Shown: positions 22,156 through 34,100 of the stretch, in pieces
How the letters are laid out: each line of letters starts with the position of its first letter
Numbering within the stretch: position 1 is the first letter of the stretch
From: Xiphophorus maculatus
Taxonomy: Eukaryota > Chordata > Actinopteri > Cyprinodontiformes > Poeciliidae
Direction: 5' to 3'
DNA: 64,000 nt
Assembly (NCBI RefSeq): GCF_002775205.1
Contig: NC_036460.1
Location: 1,409,001-1,473,000, forward strand
Notes under the pieces: model-generated
Told to the model about the DNA's origin: nothing
What the model saw: only the letters and a program-made list of their open reading frames with translations
The model's database searches: none
Made by a program: the position numbers and the translations under genes

Positions 22156-25100
22156 ATGAGCGTAGCGCTGCAGGACCTCCGGAACACCGTGAGAGACACG
22201 CACACGCGCACACCGGCACGCGCACACATGCACGCGCAGATACGCACGCGTTCACCGGTCCGCGTGACCGTCACAGCGCACGCGCTGAGGATGCTGATCA
22301 GCTGTCAGTCACTGAGATTGATTAGCGCGGAGCTTCCGGCCTGTAATCACCTTCCCGGTGACGTCACTGAGCAGCTAGATGACGTCAGATCAGAGCTTGA
22401 CCTTCTTCAGCAGAGTCTCAGGTGATGCTGGGATGGTTTCCTGCAGGGTCTCCTCAGCAGAACAGGTTCTGGTTCTGGTTCTGGAACCAGAGGACCTGGA
22501 GGACATTCCCACAGGAAGTCCAGCTCCAGGAAGTCCAGCTGCTGGTTTCCAGGTTGGACCAAGGCTCTGAGACAAACCGGTTCGGCTGGTTTCAAACTGG
22601 ACCAGAACCTCCTCGCTGCTGGCAGGAAGTGGATCTGAATAAAAACGGCTGTTTGCAGTAAAAGATCCAGAACGACTCCAGGAGTCCAAACACTTGGCCA
22701 GGTGGGACTCCAGGAGCATCAAACATTAAAACTTAAAACCGTGTCTTTATCGTGTATTTAATACAAATAACTCATCTTTTCATTATTTGATATTTTTATT
22801 ACAAACATTAATATAAGCCTACGATCATGAAAAGGTTTTAACTTTAAACTTTCAAAATAATGAACAGATTTTCACTCGCTGAATGTTTTCATTTCTCTCT
22901 AAAATACTTTATTCCTCATCTTGATACATTTTAGAGTCTGTACTTTAAGACATAACATCAAATTTAAAAAACATGAAAAGTTAAACAAAAGTTTCTCAAC
23001 GCCTGTGGTTGTACAGCTGTTGAATGTCTCTGATGTAAAGGAGCAGAAAATTTTAAGAAAATTTAGCTTAAAATGGTAAAATCTTATTTTGCTAGAAGAA
23101 ATAAAACTCCCCGGAGAATTCATTAAACGGTCGGAGACGGTGCAGGAAACAGCCATCAATGACGGCAGAAACATCCTGTTAAAGTAAATATTCCTGCAGC
23201 AGCCGTTTAGAATACAATAGAATAGAATAGAAATTATTGATTCCCAAGGGGAAATTGCTTATTTGTTGAAAGCTACTCCATCTTAGGTAATAAATACAAA
23301 GTTTATAAATATATCTATATACCTAAGAGTAATAATTTCAAAATGACTGGATATAAATAAACAAATAAATAAATAAAGAAAGAACAATCACATGCAATAT
23401 ATTAATTAATAAATAACCTATAAGTGAGCGCAGAAATTTTTTTTTATCAATTAGCACAAACTTGGGCATCATAAAGCCTGATGGCAACAGGCAGAAATGA
23501 CTTCCTGTGGCGTTCTGTGCTGCACTTTGGCTAAATGAATCTGTGGCTGCCGGTGCTCCTGTGTCCAGCCAGCAAGTCATGGAGCCGATGTCCAAGTAAT
23601 CCGTAATCACAGCTGTCCAAGATGACCTGCATGTTGGACAGGATCCTTCTTTCTGACACTGATAGATATAACGCTGATATTACTGTGGAAAATATTTCAT
23701 CTGGTTGAAACATGAAGTTGTGTCTGTGGAGCATCAGCGCTGCAGGACAGGGACAGGCTGCAGCCTCGTGGCCCCAACGTACCGGGGGCCCCAATGTACC
23801 CGAGGCCCCAACGTACCGGGGGCCCCAACGTACCGGGGGCCCCAGTAAAGTTGTGATAAATTATTTTGGTCATGCGATCTGAGAGCTGTTTTGGTGTAAA
23901 ATCTGTTTTTAAAAGACAAACAACGGTGAACTTGTTGCTTGTGGCAACAAGATTTCCACCATAAAAAAAAAGCTCCAAATACGGCAAGCCAGTTTATCAT
24001 TTAGTGTCCTGACGTTTTTTGTGCAGGTCTAACTCAGCTGGATTCTGGTTGTTGTTTAATTTTAGCTGGTTTAAAATTTGTTTTAAACCGCGGCGTCCTT
24101 AGAAGGAGAAAATCTGCTCAATTATTTTGCCATGTGAACTAGAAATTAATTACACAGGACGTTTTATGTCGGGGTGTCAGGAGGAAAAGGAGCTTCATGC
24201 AAATGCATGCCACACTTTTCAAATTACACATTGTTAAAAATGTTGTTTTGATTCCATATCACAGTTCAGTTCAGGGTTTGGAAACTTTCTCTGCAGAGAG
24301 AAGGTCAGCTTTGACTTCAGAGGTTTGGTGAACGTGTCACAGAGAGGGTAGGAATACTTTCTGGCTGCTGTGCTCCTCCCTCCCCCAGGAGAAGCTTTAA
24401 CTCCCTCCTGAGGCCCTCGGGTCAGGAGGTTAATGCGTTCCTCTCAGATGCGGCGCTCCCTGGAGTTCCTGCTAATTAAAGCCATCGTTCCCAGCAGGAA
24501 ATGAAACTTCCTGAATCAGTGCTCGGCGACATGTTGAGAGCAGAGAAACCTGCAGAGCTTACCGGAACAACCTGTCGGGCCCGTTCAGGCTCCGTCTCCA
24601 CCGTCTCAACGAGTCTCTGCCTGCAGGTTCAGGAAATGAACCGAACACTTACTGACCAACTGGGACCGGTTTCATTAGAACCGGAGGGGCAGCAGGAACA
24701 CATAAACCCATGACTGTCGCTAATAAACTCAATCTAATCAAGCTTCGTATGTTTCTGGTGATGATATTAAAACTCATCTCCATGAGAGAAAAATATTTCC
24801 CAACAGAGCCACGCAGCAGCACGGGATCCATTCAGCTGCAACTTCAGAACCAGTTCTCATCACAACTTCTCTTCAGATCCACCATCAGACACAGAACCAG
24901 AACCTTTTGCTGCCTTCACACACGATCTCTACTGACACCCAACAGCTTCATCTCCTCTGGGATGCTGACATGTTTTTAGAGAAGTTTCTGACCAATTCTG
25001 AGGTCAGACACTGATGTTGGGCAAGAACTCACAGCGTGTTTCTATGGAAGCATTTAACTGCTACAGCTGGAAAATAAATTCAGTAGCAATGCAATGAGAA

Positions 25101-28100
25101 ACTTTCTCATTAAAATGAGACAACTTCATGTCATTGTAGTGTACAAGTTTCTCAATGTAACAAGATATAAAAATATCACAACACAACTTGTTAAAAAGCC
25201 ATTAAGAGACTCGCCAAGACTTTCCTTCTTATCACCCCGTTTCTTCTAAAAAGTCCAAGAGTTGTTTCTGTTTTACTACTGTGGTCTATCTTGTTTAACA
25301 TAGAAAATATTTTTGGTTTTCTTGAGATATAAATCTAGTTATAATGAGATACTGCTCCTGTATCTGGTAGTTAAAGGCTTCCGTACATTTCCACTATACA
25401 AACTCTCATTCTTGAACTGGTTTGAGTTTGGATACCTTTGAACTTTGGTGCCCATTTCTGCCAGTTTGGGGAAACCAGCCTGTGTCAGTGGGAGTTACAC
25501 AACACGTTGGTGAACGTGGTAGCAAGATGGCGGCACTAACTAAACTGTAAGCGTTACTGCTTTGTTGACATATTTTAATTTAATTTAATAACTCTTGCTG
25601 CACATGGCACGGAGGATAATGTCACAAATCAACAGAGATGTTGATGACTTAGCTTGGTGCTGTGTGAACTTGAACCCGGTTTCTATGCTAGCTGTTTCAA
25701 ACTTTTGTAAATCTATGAAGCCCAACCAGGTCTCTTACGTTCACAGACAGTTAGCTCGAACAAGTAAACGCCATGAATAAACTGGCAAAACAACTTAGGA
25801 AAACTTTTGGAAAACAACTTCATTCACTCTGTTCAAGAGATGATCTTAGATCTTCCTGCCGTGTGTTCAAGTGATCTGGGGCCTCATTCATAAAACACTG
25901 CGCAGTTTTCACACTAAAACTTGCTGTATGGAAAAATTTAGAAAAGTGCGGCGCACAAAAAAACCCAGATGCATAAAGCCGCGGGTGCGCACCTTTCCTT
26001 TATAAATCCTGATTTGTGGGAAACAGAGCAGCTGCTGCTCCGCCTGTCGCCTCCATAAATACATATTAATGTAAATTAGTATAAATATCTGGAAGTCTGC
26101 CGCTGCGTGAAGCAGTAACCATGGCAACGTCCTTGTTTGTAGCAGTATTAGTATTTATAATAATAATAATTATATATTTTATTTAAAAGGTGCTTTGAGG
26201 ATACATAATGTCACCTCACAAAATAAAAATACATTTTAAAGAAAAAAAAATCCAAATTAAAAAAATAAAGATATCCTGCACATGCCTGTTTGAGCAGCAG
26301 AACGTTCAGCTGGATTTAAAGACAGACAGAGAGTCTCTGAATGGGAATGTGGACGATTATTATAAATACTAGAGGCTTCATGTCCAGAAGGCGCATTCAC
26401 AAAGCGGGCGGCTCGACTGAAGGATGACTCCAGCTGGACCGGTACTGGTACCTGTACTGCACGGCTCTTTTGCTCAGAGCTCCAGGATGATCAGGATGAG
26501 CAATCTAAACGCTCATAAACCTTCATCAACATTTCCCAGCAGATCAGTATGATCTCTGAACAATCGCTCCCTCTCATCCTTCCATTGGCGATGTTCTCCA
26601 TCAGAGCCAGAGCTCCACAATTATATGGCTCACCTTTACACAGCTATGTGTGATTGCATACACGCCTTGATCACCTTAAAAATTACCAAACCTGTTGATG
26701 TGGTGTTCCCCCAAGGTCAAACAAGAATGCAGCCTGTTGAATGTGATGCGAAGCCAATCAGATGGTGAGACGGAAACATGGACGGCAATCCAAAACACAC
26801 AAAAAACAAACCAACTGCCATGGAGAACCAGGGAGTCCAGTGGAAGTCGGAGATCATCCAAGATCTCTTTGTATTGTTGTCCACTGATTATTGCCATGGG
26901 CGGCCATGTTTGTTTACTCTGAACTCACTTTTGATCTTGAGGAGTTTTTTAAAATTTCCCATCTGACTGAGTGGTGGTGATTGAAATCGGTCGGTGTGTT
27001 GCGTGTTGTCACATTGTGCGACCAAACCACCAGGGAGGCCAGTGGAAGTCGGAGATCATCCGAGACATTAGTTTTGTTTTTCTCTGTGAATATCGTCCAC
27101 TATCGCCATTTCTTTCTTTCTGTTCCATCTCACAGTTTTGGAAATGAACAATGGCTGATGTGACATCAGCAGCAGTGCATTATATGTCGCAGACTGCACA
27201 CGTGACCTCTACATGTCCGGTTTCCAACGTAGACACGTAATCACAGATAAGGATTCTCAAATCTCCACTTAGGGCAGAGTTTTTATTAATGAGTGTTATT
27301 AGTTATATTACATAGAGTTTACATGTGGATGGATATGGAAGAAAGGGAATTGTCACTTTTCCACAGGTTTTTTTACTTTTTTTCTCAGAGTTTTGACTTT
27401 TTCTCAGAATTTTTTACATTTACTCAAGATTTTGACTTTAATCTACTGAAATCAAAAGTTAGAATTGTGATTTTAAAAGGACTTCTCTTTTCCAATGGCT
27501 CTCTTCCTCCTCTGTAGGTGGATCTGTAAGTTTTTATAACTTTGGAAAAGCTGGAAAAACTTTGGTTTCTGTAGATGTTTAGCACCAGAACCTGATGGAT
27601 CTGGTTCCGGTGTCTCAGAGCTGCAAGATCTTGGGTTTTTCCTGCCGTATTTGTCTCAGGTCAGAGTATGGAGGCTGGAAGGGGACAAAGAGCAGACAGA
27701 CAGATGTTATATAAGCTGCAGAGGACTCCATTAGAGCTGAATGGAGATGATTCACACACATTATCTAATTACACACACACACACAATGACATCAGGCTTC
27801 ACAGGGAGAGACAACACACACTCCCATCTCCTGGCAACCTGATCGCTGACCCCCCCCACTCTGCGTGCGTCATCAATTAAAGAGAACACAGCGGGGCAAG
27901 TGACACAAAAGGAGAGAGAGAGGGAGACAGGTTTCAGTGTGGGTCCTGAGGAAGGAAACAGTTGGAAACCTTTTGTTTCCTGCAGGACACCGACGCTCTG
28001 CAGGCCGACGGGAAGCTGTGCTGCAGGACCTGCTGCAGCAGTGTGCTCTGCAAGCTGCTGCCGCCGCCGAGGCCTCCAAGGCCACGCACTGCCGCTCACT

Positions 28101-31100
28101 GCCGCCACAGCTTCACATAGAGCTAAATTATTCACATATAGAGTTAAAAAGCCAAGAAAGCAACAACAAACGGATAGCCGACAAGAAAACAAGCTGTGAT
28201 TGATTCAGAGAGATTAATCAGATTAATCACTTAAGCAAATAATCATCAGCTAATTTAGTGATCGATTAATCATTAACTGGAGTATTCAGACTCAAGATGC
28301 AACTTGAATAGAAACACATTTATGTCATAAAATCCAAGCTTTGTTGATTTGTGAACGCAACAAAAGGGGATGGAAACTTTTGAATACTTTGTGAATACAT
28401 AAAGGTAAACTTAAATCTCCTCTAACATTTTACCGCCGGATTGTTTGACTTGAAAAGGTGGAATTCAGTTTTATTTGACGTGTACTTTGTTTTACTCTCA
28501 GCTTGAGGGGCTTCCTGTAACTTCACTCGAAAAGTTTCTGGTTTTATGGAGCTCTGATTTTAGTCAAAATCTTTATGAATAAATAAAAAATATAATTTTA
28601 CTGGCCAGCCTGAGTAGTGAAAGAGTTACTGTTGTCCCATTTTAAAGAAGTAAGGACAAATGAAAAATTCACCTGGTACAACCTGACCTTTAGAACATAG
28701 CTGAGACATAAAACATTGACAACACTGCAAAAACACAAAATCTTATCAAGTATTTTTGTTTGGTTTCTAGTGCAAATATAAAACTAAACTAAAATTAATA
28801 TATATACACATATAGATTAGTAAAGTCATTAGTCATTAATATTAATGTAAAAGTTGTGGTTCCACAGATTTTTTCACTTATAACATGGAAAAAATGTATT
28901 GTAGGTAAAATAATCTGCCAGTAGAACTAGTACTTTTTAAATATTAATATTAAGGAATTCTTTACTCAAAACAAAGTCCTATATCTTGCTGAAAAGTTAA
29001 TGTAAGTTAGATTGATCTTATTTGAACTGAGATATTTGCACTGGAAACTGAACAAGAGACCCAGAGTGTTTGTTTGGGATGATGCGTTCGAGTCCCAGTA
29101 GAGCGATCCAGCTTCCTGGCTGATGCAAACAGACAATGGATCGACGTAAAAACGCAATCTGGAGCGGAGCACAGAGTCTGATCTGATCCCGGGTCTGTTT
29201 GTCTCCCTGCAGATGTCCAGCTACAAGCGAGCTACGCTGGAAGAGGAGGAGGGCTCCGACACACCGGCTGAGGCAGCCTCGTCTCCCGACAGAGTGGAGG
29301 TCAGTGAACGCACCGCACAAACAAACAGGAGCCAGGCTACGGGGGATCCTGTGAGCTTCCAGTTGAAATCCTGTCCGGACGGACAGGGGCCTCGCAGGGA
29401 GGAAGCTCTGCAGGGGCCCCCCGCTGAGAGGCCCCCTTCACTAGGGGGCCTCTCAGCGGGGGGCCACAGTCACCAACACAGCGTAGTAGCATGGGGCCTG
29501 GAGTGCCGCCAGGCCCTGAAAACAAACACGCTTTCTGTGTGAGAGAGAGAGCAGAAAATCATAAATCCTGATAGGAAAACGGGCGTTTAAACGAAAACAC
29601 AGTTTCTCCCAACAACAGCTGACAACAGCAAAAGTTTAAGTAGAATTTGTGTAATTTGGGTTTTATAGTGTATCTTCCACACAAGCTTCTCCTTGTTTTG
29701 GTTGCAGCTGAAATCTTTTCATAACTCAGTTGGGTTTCGCTCAATGTGCTCTACAAAACATTTTTAAGAAGCTTCCATCCATCCATTTTCTAACACCATT
29801 GTCCCTAGTGGGGTCAGGAGGGTCGCTGGTGGGGTCAGGAGGGTCGCTGGTGCCCATCTCCAGCTAACTTTCCGGGCAAGAGGCAGGGTACACCCTGGAC
29901 AGGTCACCAGTCTGTCGCAGGGTCCCTAGTGGGGTCAGGAGGGTCGCTGGTGGGGTCAGGAGGGTCGCTGGTGCCCATCTCCAGCTAACGTTCTGGGCAA
30001 GAGGCGGGGTCACCCTGGACAGGTCACCAGTCTGTCGCAGCTTTGAAAATGGAAAAATGTGGAATATTTGACAGGAAAATATGCACAAGCTTTTTATTCA
30101 GTCCGATATAAACCTTCTGATCCAACCTTCTTTTTAAATATGCCTTATTGTTGAACCAGATGTCAACAGTGATTACGACTGATCGGCCAGTTAGCTTAAC
30201 AAAAACTACTAACTAAACAAGATATATTTAGACATTCATAGAAAAATAGAAATTAAAAACTGATGGTTGGGTTCTGTCATTTTCTGAAAATGGCAGGCTA
30301 ACATATTCACAGTTTTATAGCTTTATGCTACTCTATGCTATCAAAAGGTTAAGTAAGATAACTTATCTTTGCTTATGTTAGCTTAAGTTTTATATGCACA
30401 AGTAAATCAAGCCAACATTCATAAGATGCTTATGCTAAAGTAAGCCAAGATAAGATAATCTAAGCTACACCATGCTAAAATCAGCTAAGCTAACCTCAGG
30501 TAGCTAAACTGATTAGATTATGTTAGCTTACTAAAACTTTAAAACAAGCTAAATACAGATAAATTAAACTAAGATAAACTAATATAAGATAACTATAATT
30601 AAACTGTACCAAGCCTAAATAAACCTGTCAAACTAAATTAAGGCAAGAAAAGACAAAAGTTTGTTATTTTGACCTAAAATAATACAAGTATAAAAACAAA
30701 CTAAGATAAACTAATTATAGCTAAGTTAAGCAAAACTAAGTGACACCAAGCTTAAATCAGTCAAGCTAATCTCAGGTAAACCAAGCTGGTGTAGACTAAA
30801 CTAGATTAACTAAAACCACTAAATATAAATGGGAGCTCCTGGTAGATTTCTACTTGGTCATTTTTACTGGGCTAAGACCAGCAATCTGTTTTCCAGTTGC
30901 TCTTGAGATAAAATAATTTTTCTGAAAACTTTGGTCAGTTATCAACTCAATGCTGAATCATTCTGAGTTCAGGAGCTTCTGTTTATGCTGGAGGTCAGAG
31001 TGAAGGAAAACATTCCTGTATATTTGGCCCAGAATAAAAGCAAGAGTCTGAAGAAACCCGAAGCTGCTCTCACTAAATGCTGCAGGAAATGAGTCTGTGG

Positions 31101-34100
31101 AGGCGAATCAGCCTGATTACAGCGGCGAATGTTTTCTATCCCAGTAGACTCTAATCACTTTAACTCCATCGTCTCCTGAAGTCGGGATGGATCCATGTGG
31201 TTCTGCCCGCTCTGCTGTTTCAGAGAAACACAGAAATCAGCAGCAGGAGCACAAAACCAAATGAGCTCCACCTGGAGCAGAGTTGTGATGTCACAACGAG
31301 AGGGCATGGCCTATTTAAAACCTGAAAGCACATGCTCACCTGCAGCGTTAACACCAGAGATAAATGGATAAAGAGAGAAGTGTTGAGACGGGATAAACAC
31401 ATCAAATCAGGATTAAAGAAAACAGAAGATAATCATCAGGAACCAGACTCTTTCCGACCCAAAAGGGCCAAACAGAACATTCTGCGGGTTCCTGCTCAGT
31501 CAACAGTTTGTCTCGACCCCAATCTGTTTGACTGCAGGAGAAATCCAGAGGAAGGGATCTGGAGTTCAGATGGGACAGGTTGGTGTTGGGCCTTTGGTGT
31601 AAAATCTCAGAATTATTTTAGAAAAAAAGTCAGACATTTCTGAGTTTAAAATGTTTTAAAATTCAGACATTTCTAGATCAATCTAAGAAATTTTCTAGAA
31701 TTTTTTTAACTCTATAAATTTTCTTGTTTTTCTAGAAAATTCGTGAGATCTCAAAATTTCAGAATTTTTTTCTTGCAAATTTTAAACTTTACAAACTTAG
31801 AAATTTCCACAATTTTTTTAAGAATTTTTTTTAGATTTATATCAATATTTCTGAAGGGTTTTTTTTCTATGACATTTTTGATTTTGAAACTCTTTTTCTC
31901 ATTGAGTTTTTCTTAGCAGAAATTTACTTCTCGTTCTTTTTCTATCTACAATGGCCCTAAAACACGGTTGTAGATCGGACAGGTGTTCTCCAGGTGTTCC
32001 TCAGATAAAGCCTCCTCTGTGTCCCAGGTGGGCTTCAGGAAGGGAGGTGTGGACATCCTGGGCCGCCGGACCCAGCTGGAGGTTTTGCTCTCCGTCATGC
32101 TGCTGGCCGCCCTGCTGGCTCTGTTCGCCTGCCTGGTGGTTCTGGGACTGGGATTCAGCTCAGGTAACTGGTCCCATCTCTCCCTCCCTCTCTCCTTTTG
32201 TCCTCTTTTCCACCTCCTCCCTTTCCTTATCCTCTCCTCCTAAAGCTTCCTTGTTTTCCGGTCTCCGCCTTTCCTCCTTTGCCTCCTCCTTTCCTCTCTG
32301 ACTGATCTCCTCTCTTTCCCACGCCTGATTATTTTTCTCTTCCTCCTCCTATTCTTGGTTTTGGTTCCATCTTCTCATCCTTCCTCTTCCTTTTCTCTGC
32401 TCCTTTCTTCTTTCCGTACCACGGCATGGGCGTCTCCTCTGCGTTGAAACACCCACGCTTTTCCCTCAGCTGAGCGTTTAAACATCATACTCGCTCACTC
32501 CATGTGTGTTCTGGCGATCGTTAAACTCTGACAAACTAATGATCACTATGGGAAGCCAAAGGTGCCACAAATTACAAATTTTACCACAAGTTTGGTTAAA
32601 AACTGTTTTCTAAGTTGAGGCCATAAATATTTAGAAAATTCTGTCAAAATTCTGTCAATGACAACATCCAGAATGTGGTCATTATAAGGCCACATTCTGG
32701 ATGGTGGAAAAACAATTTCATTCTGGTCTTTGAATGCCTCTTTTCACATGTGACGGTGCTCAAAGAATCTATTAAATAAGTAATTGCTGCTTTTTTTTGA
32801 TGTTTTGATGAGATTTTTATCATATTTTACGTTGTCCTAACTTGTAAAATGGTGTTTTTTATGTAAGTTTTTAGCCACACACGACAGCTAAAGTGTAATT
32901 TTTGGCACTATTGTTTTGCAGTCCACCTTCAGATATAAAAAACAACTTCCAATAATCAGAATAAGCCCAGTAGGGCCAAAAATACGCAAATGTTCATGTG
33001 TTTTTAACATAAAAGCGACTTTTTAAAATTGTGTTCACAACTTGAAGGGTAAGTAAAAGAGCCACACCACCAGCTGAGCGCAGACAGATTGCTTGCATCC
33101 AATCAGAGTATTCCCTGGCTGAAAAAGAACCAATCAGAGGCAGAACATCCTGTTTCCTGCCAAACCTCTTCGGTTCTTTCCTGTGGTACCCGTCTGTATC
33201 TTCAGTCATCCTCTGATTGTTCTCCTCCGTGGTTCTTCCTCTCCCTCGGGTTCAGCCTCTTCTGAGCCGTGACCGTTTTGCCCTCCGTGTTGTCTTGCAG
33301 ACAGTGGGCGGGGCCTGTGCCTGTCGGAGGCGTGCGTCACTGTGGCCAGTCAGATTGTGGAGGCGATGGACCGCAGCGCCGACCCCTGCCAGGACTTCTA
33401 CCAGTTCGCCTGCGGCGGGTGGATGAGGAAGAACCCTCTGCCGGACGGACGCTCACGCTGGTCCACCTTCAACAGCATCTGGGAGCAGAACCAGGCTCTG
33501 CTCAAACACCTGCTGGGTAAATGACATAAAAACAGACAATGGGTCAGAACCGGCCAGAACCAGGTGAACACATTGATGGGTTTTCTTCCTCTGTGCAGAG
33601 AACGGGACGTTCAATGGCACCAGTGAAGCCGAGAGGAAGACCCAGTCCTACTACCTGTCCTGCCTCAACACGCAGCGCATCGAGGAGCTCGGCTCTCAGC
33701 CGCTCATAGACCTGATAGCCAAGGTAGCTGCCAGCAGAGGGCGCACTTCTGCTAATAGCGGAGCTAATCTTTTTCTGTTTTGCATATGAGGATTCTTTCT
33801 AACTTTGATAATATTAGCTTCCTCTGAATTACTTTAATTGATTTTTTAATGGATAAAATCTAAAGCACTAAGCTAAAAGTTAGCTCCCATAATAGTAGCA
33901 GAAGTAATTTTAGGCTAGTGCTTTTGCTATCTTTGACAACATTTACCATAATTAGCTTCCACTAAAAAAATGTCTGGGGAAATTGCTAAGCAAAAAAGTT
34001 TCTCAGCATTTTGAAAATTTCAGAAATATTTACCACGATTAGCTTCCGCTAAATACATTTTTCTGGATAATTTCTTAGGTTAAAAATTTGTTCTGCTTTT

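Noticed and set aside
21889..22425. 178-codon ORF reading through ece2 exon 1
   Set aside because: The Pro/Gly-rich part is CpG-island translation. Only the last part before the GT at 22189 ([11 protein letters not shown]) matches ECE2, so the start was placed at 22156.
29213..29215. ATG of MSSYKRATL as the start codon of ece2
   Set aside because: It follows a splice acceptor directly, and an upstream exon matching the ECE2 N-terminus joins in phase. It remains possible as an alternative isoform start.
33217..33524. Overlapping ORFs in three frames over the ECE2 exon
   Set aside because: Only the frame giving [14 protein letters not shown] is real; the others are shadows of exon 33301-33516.
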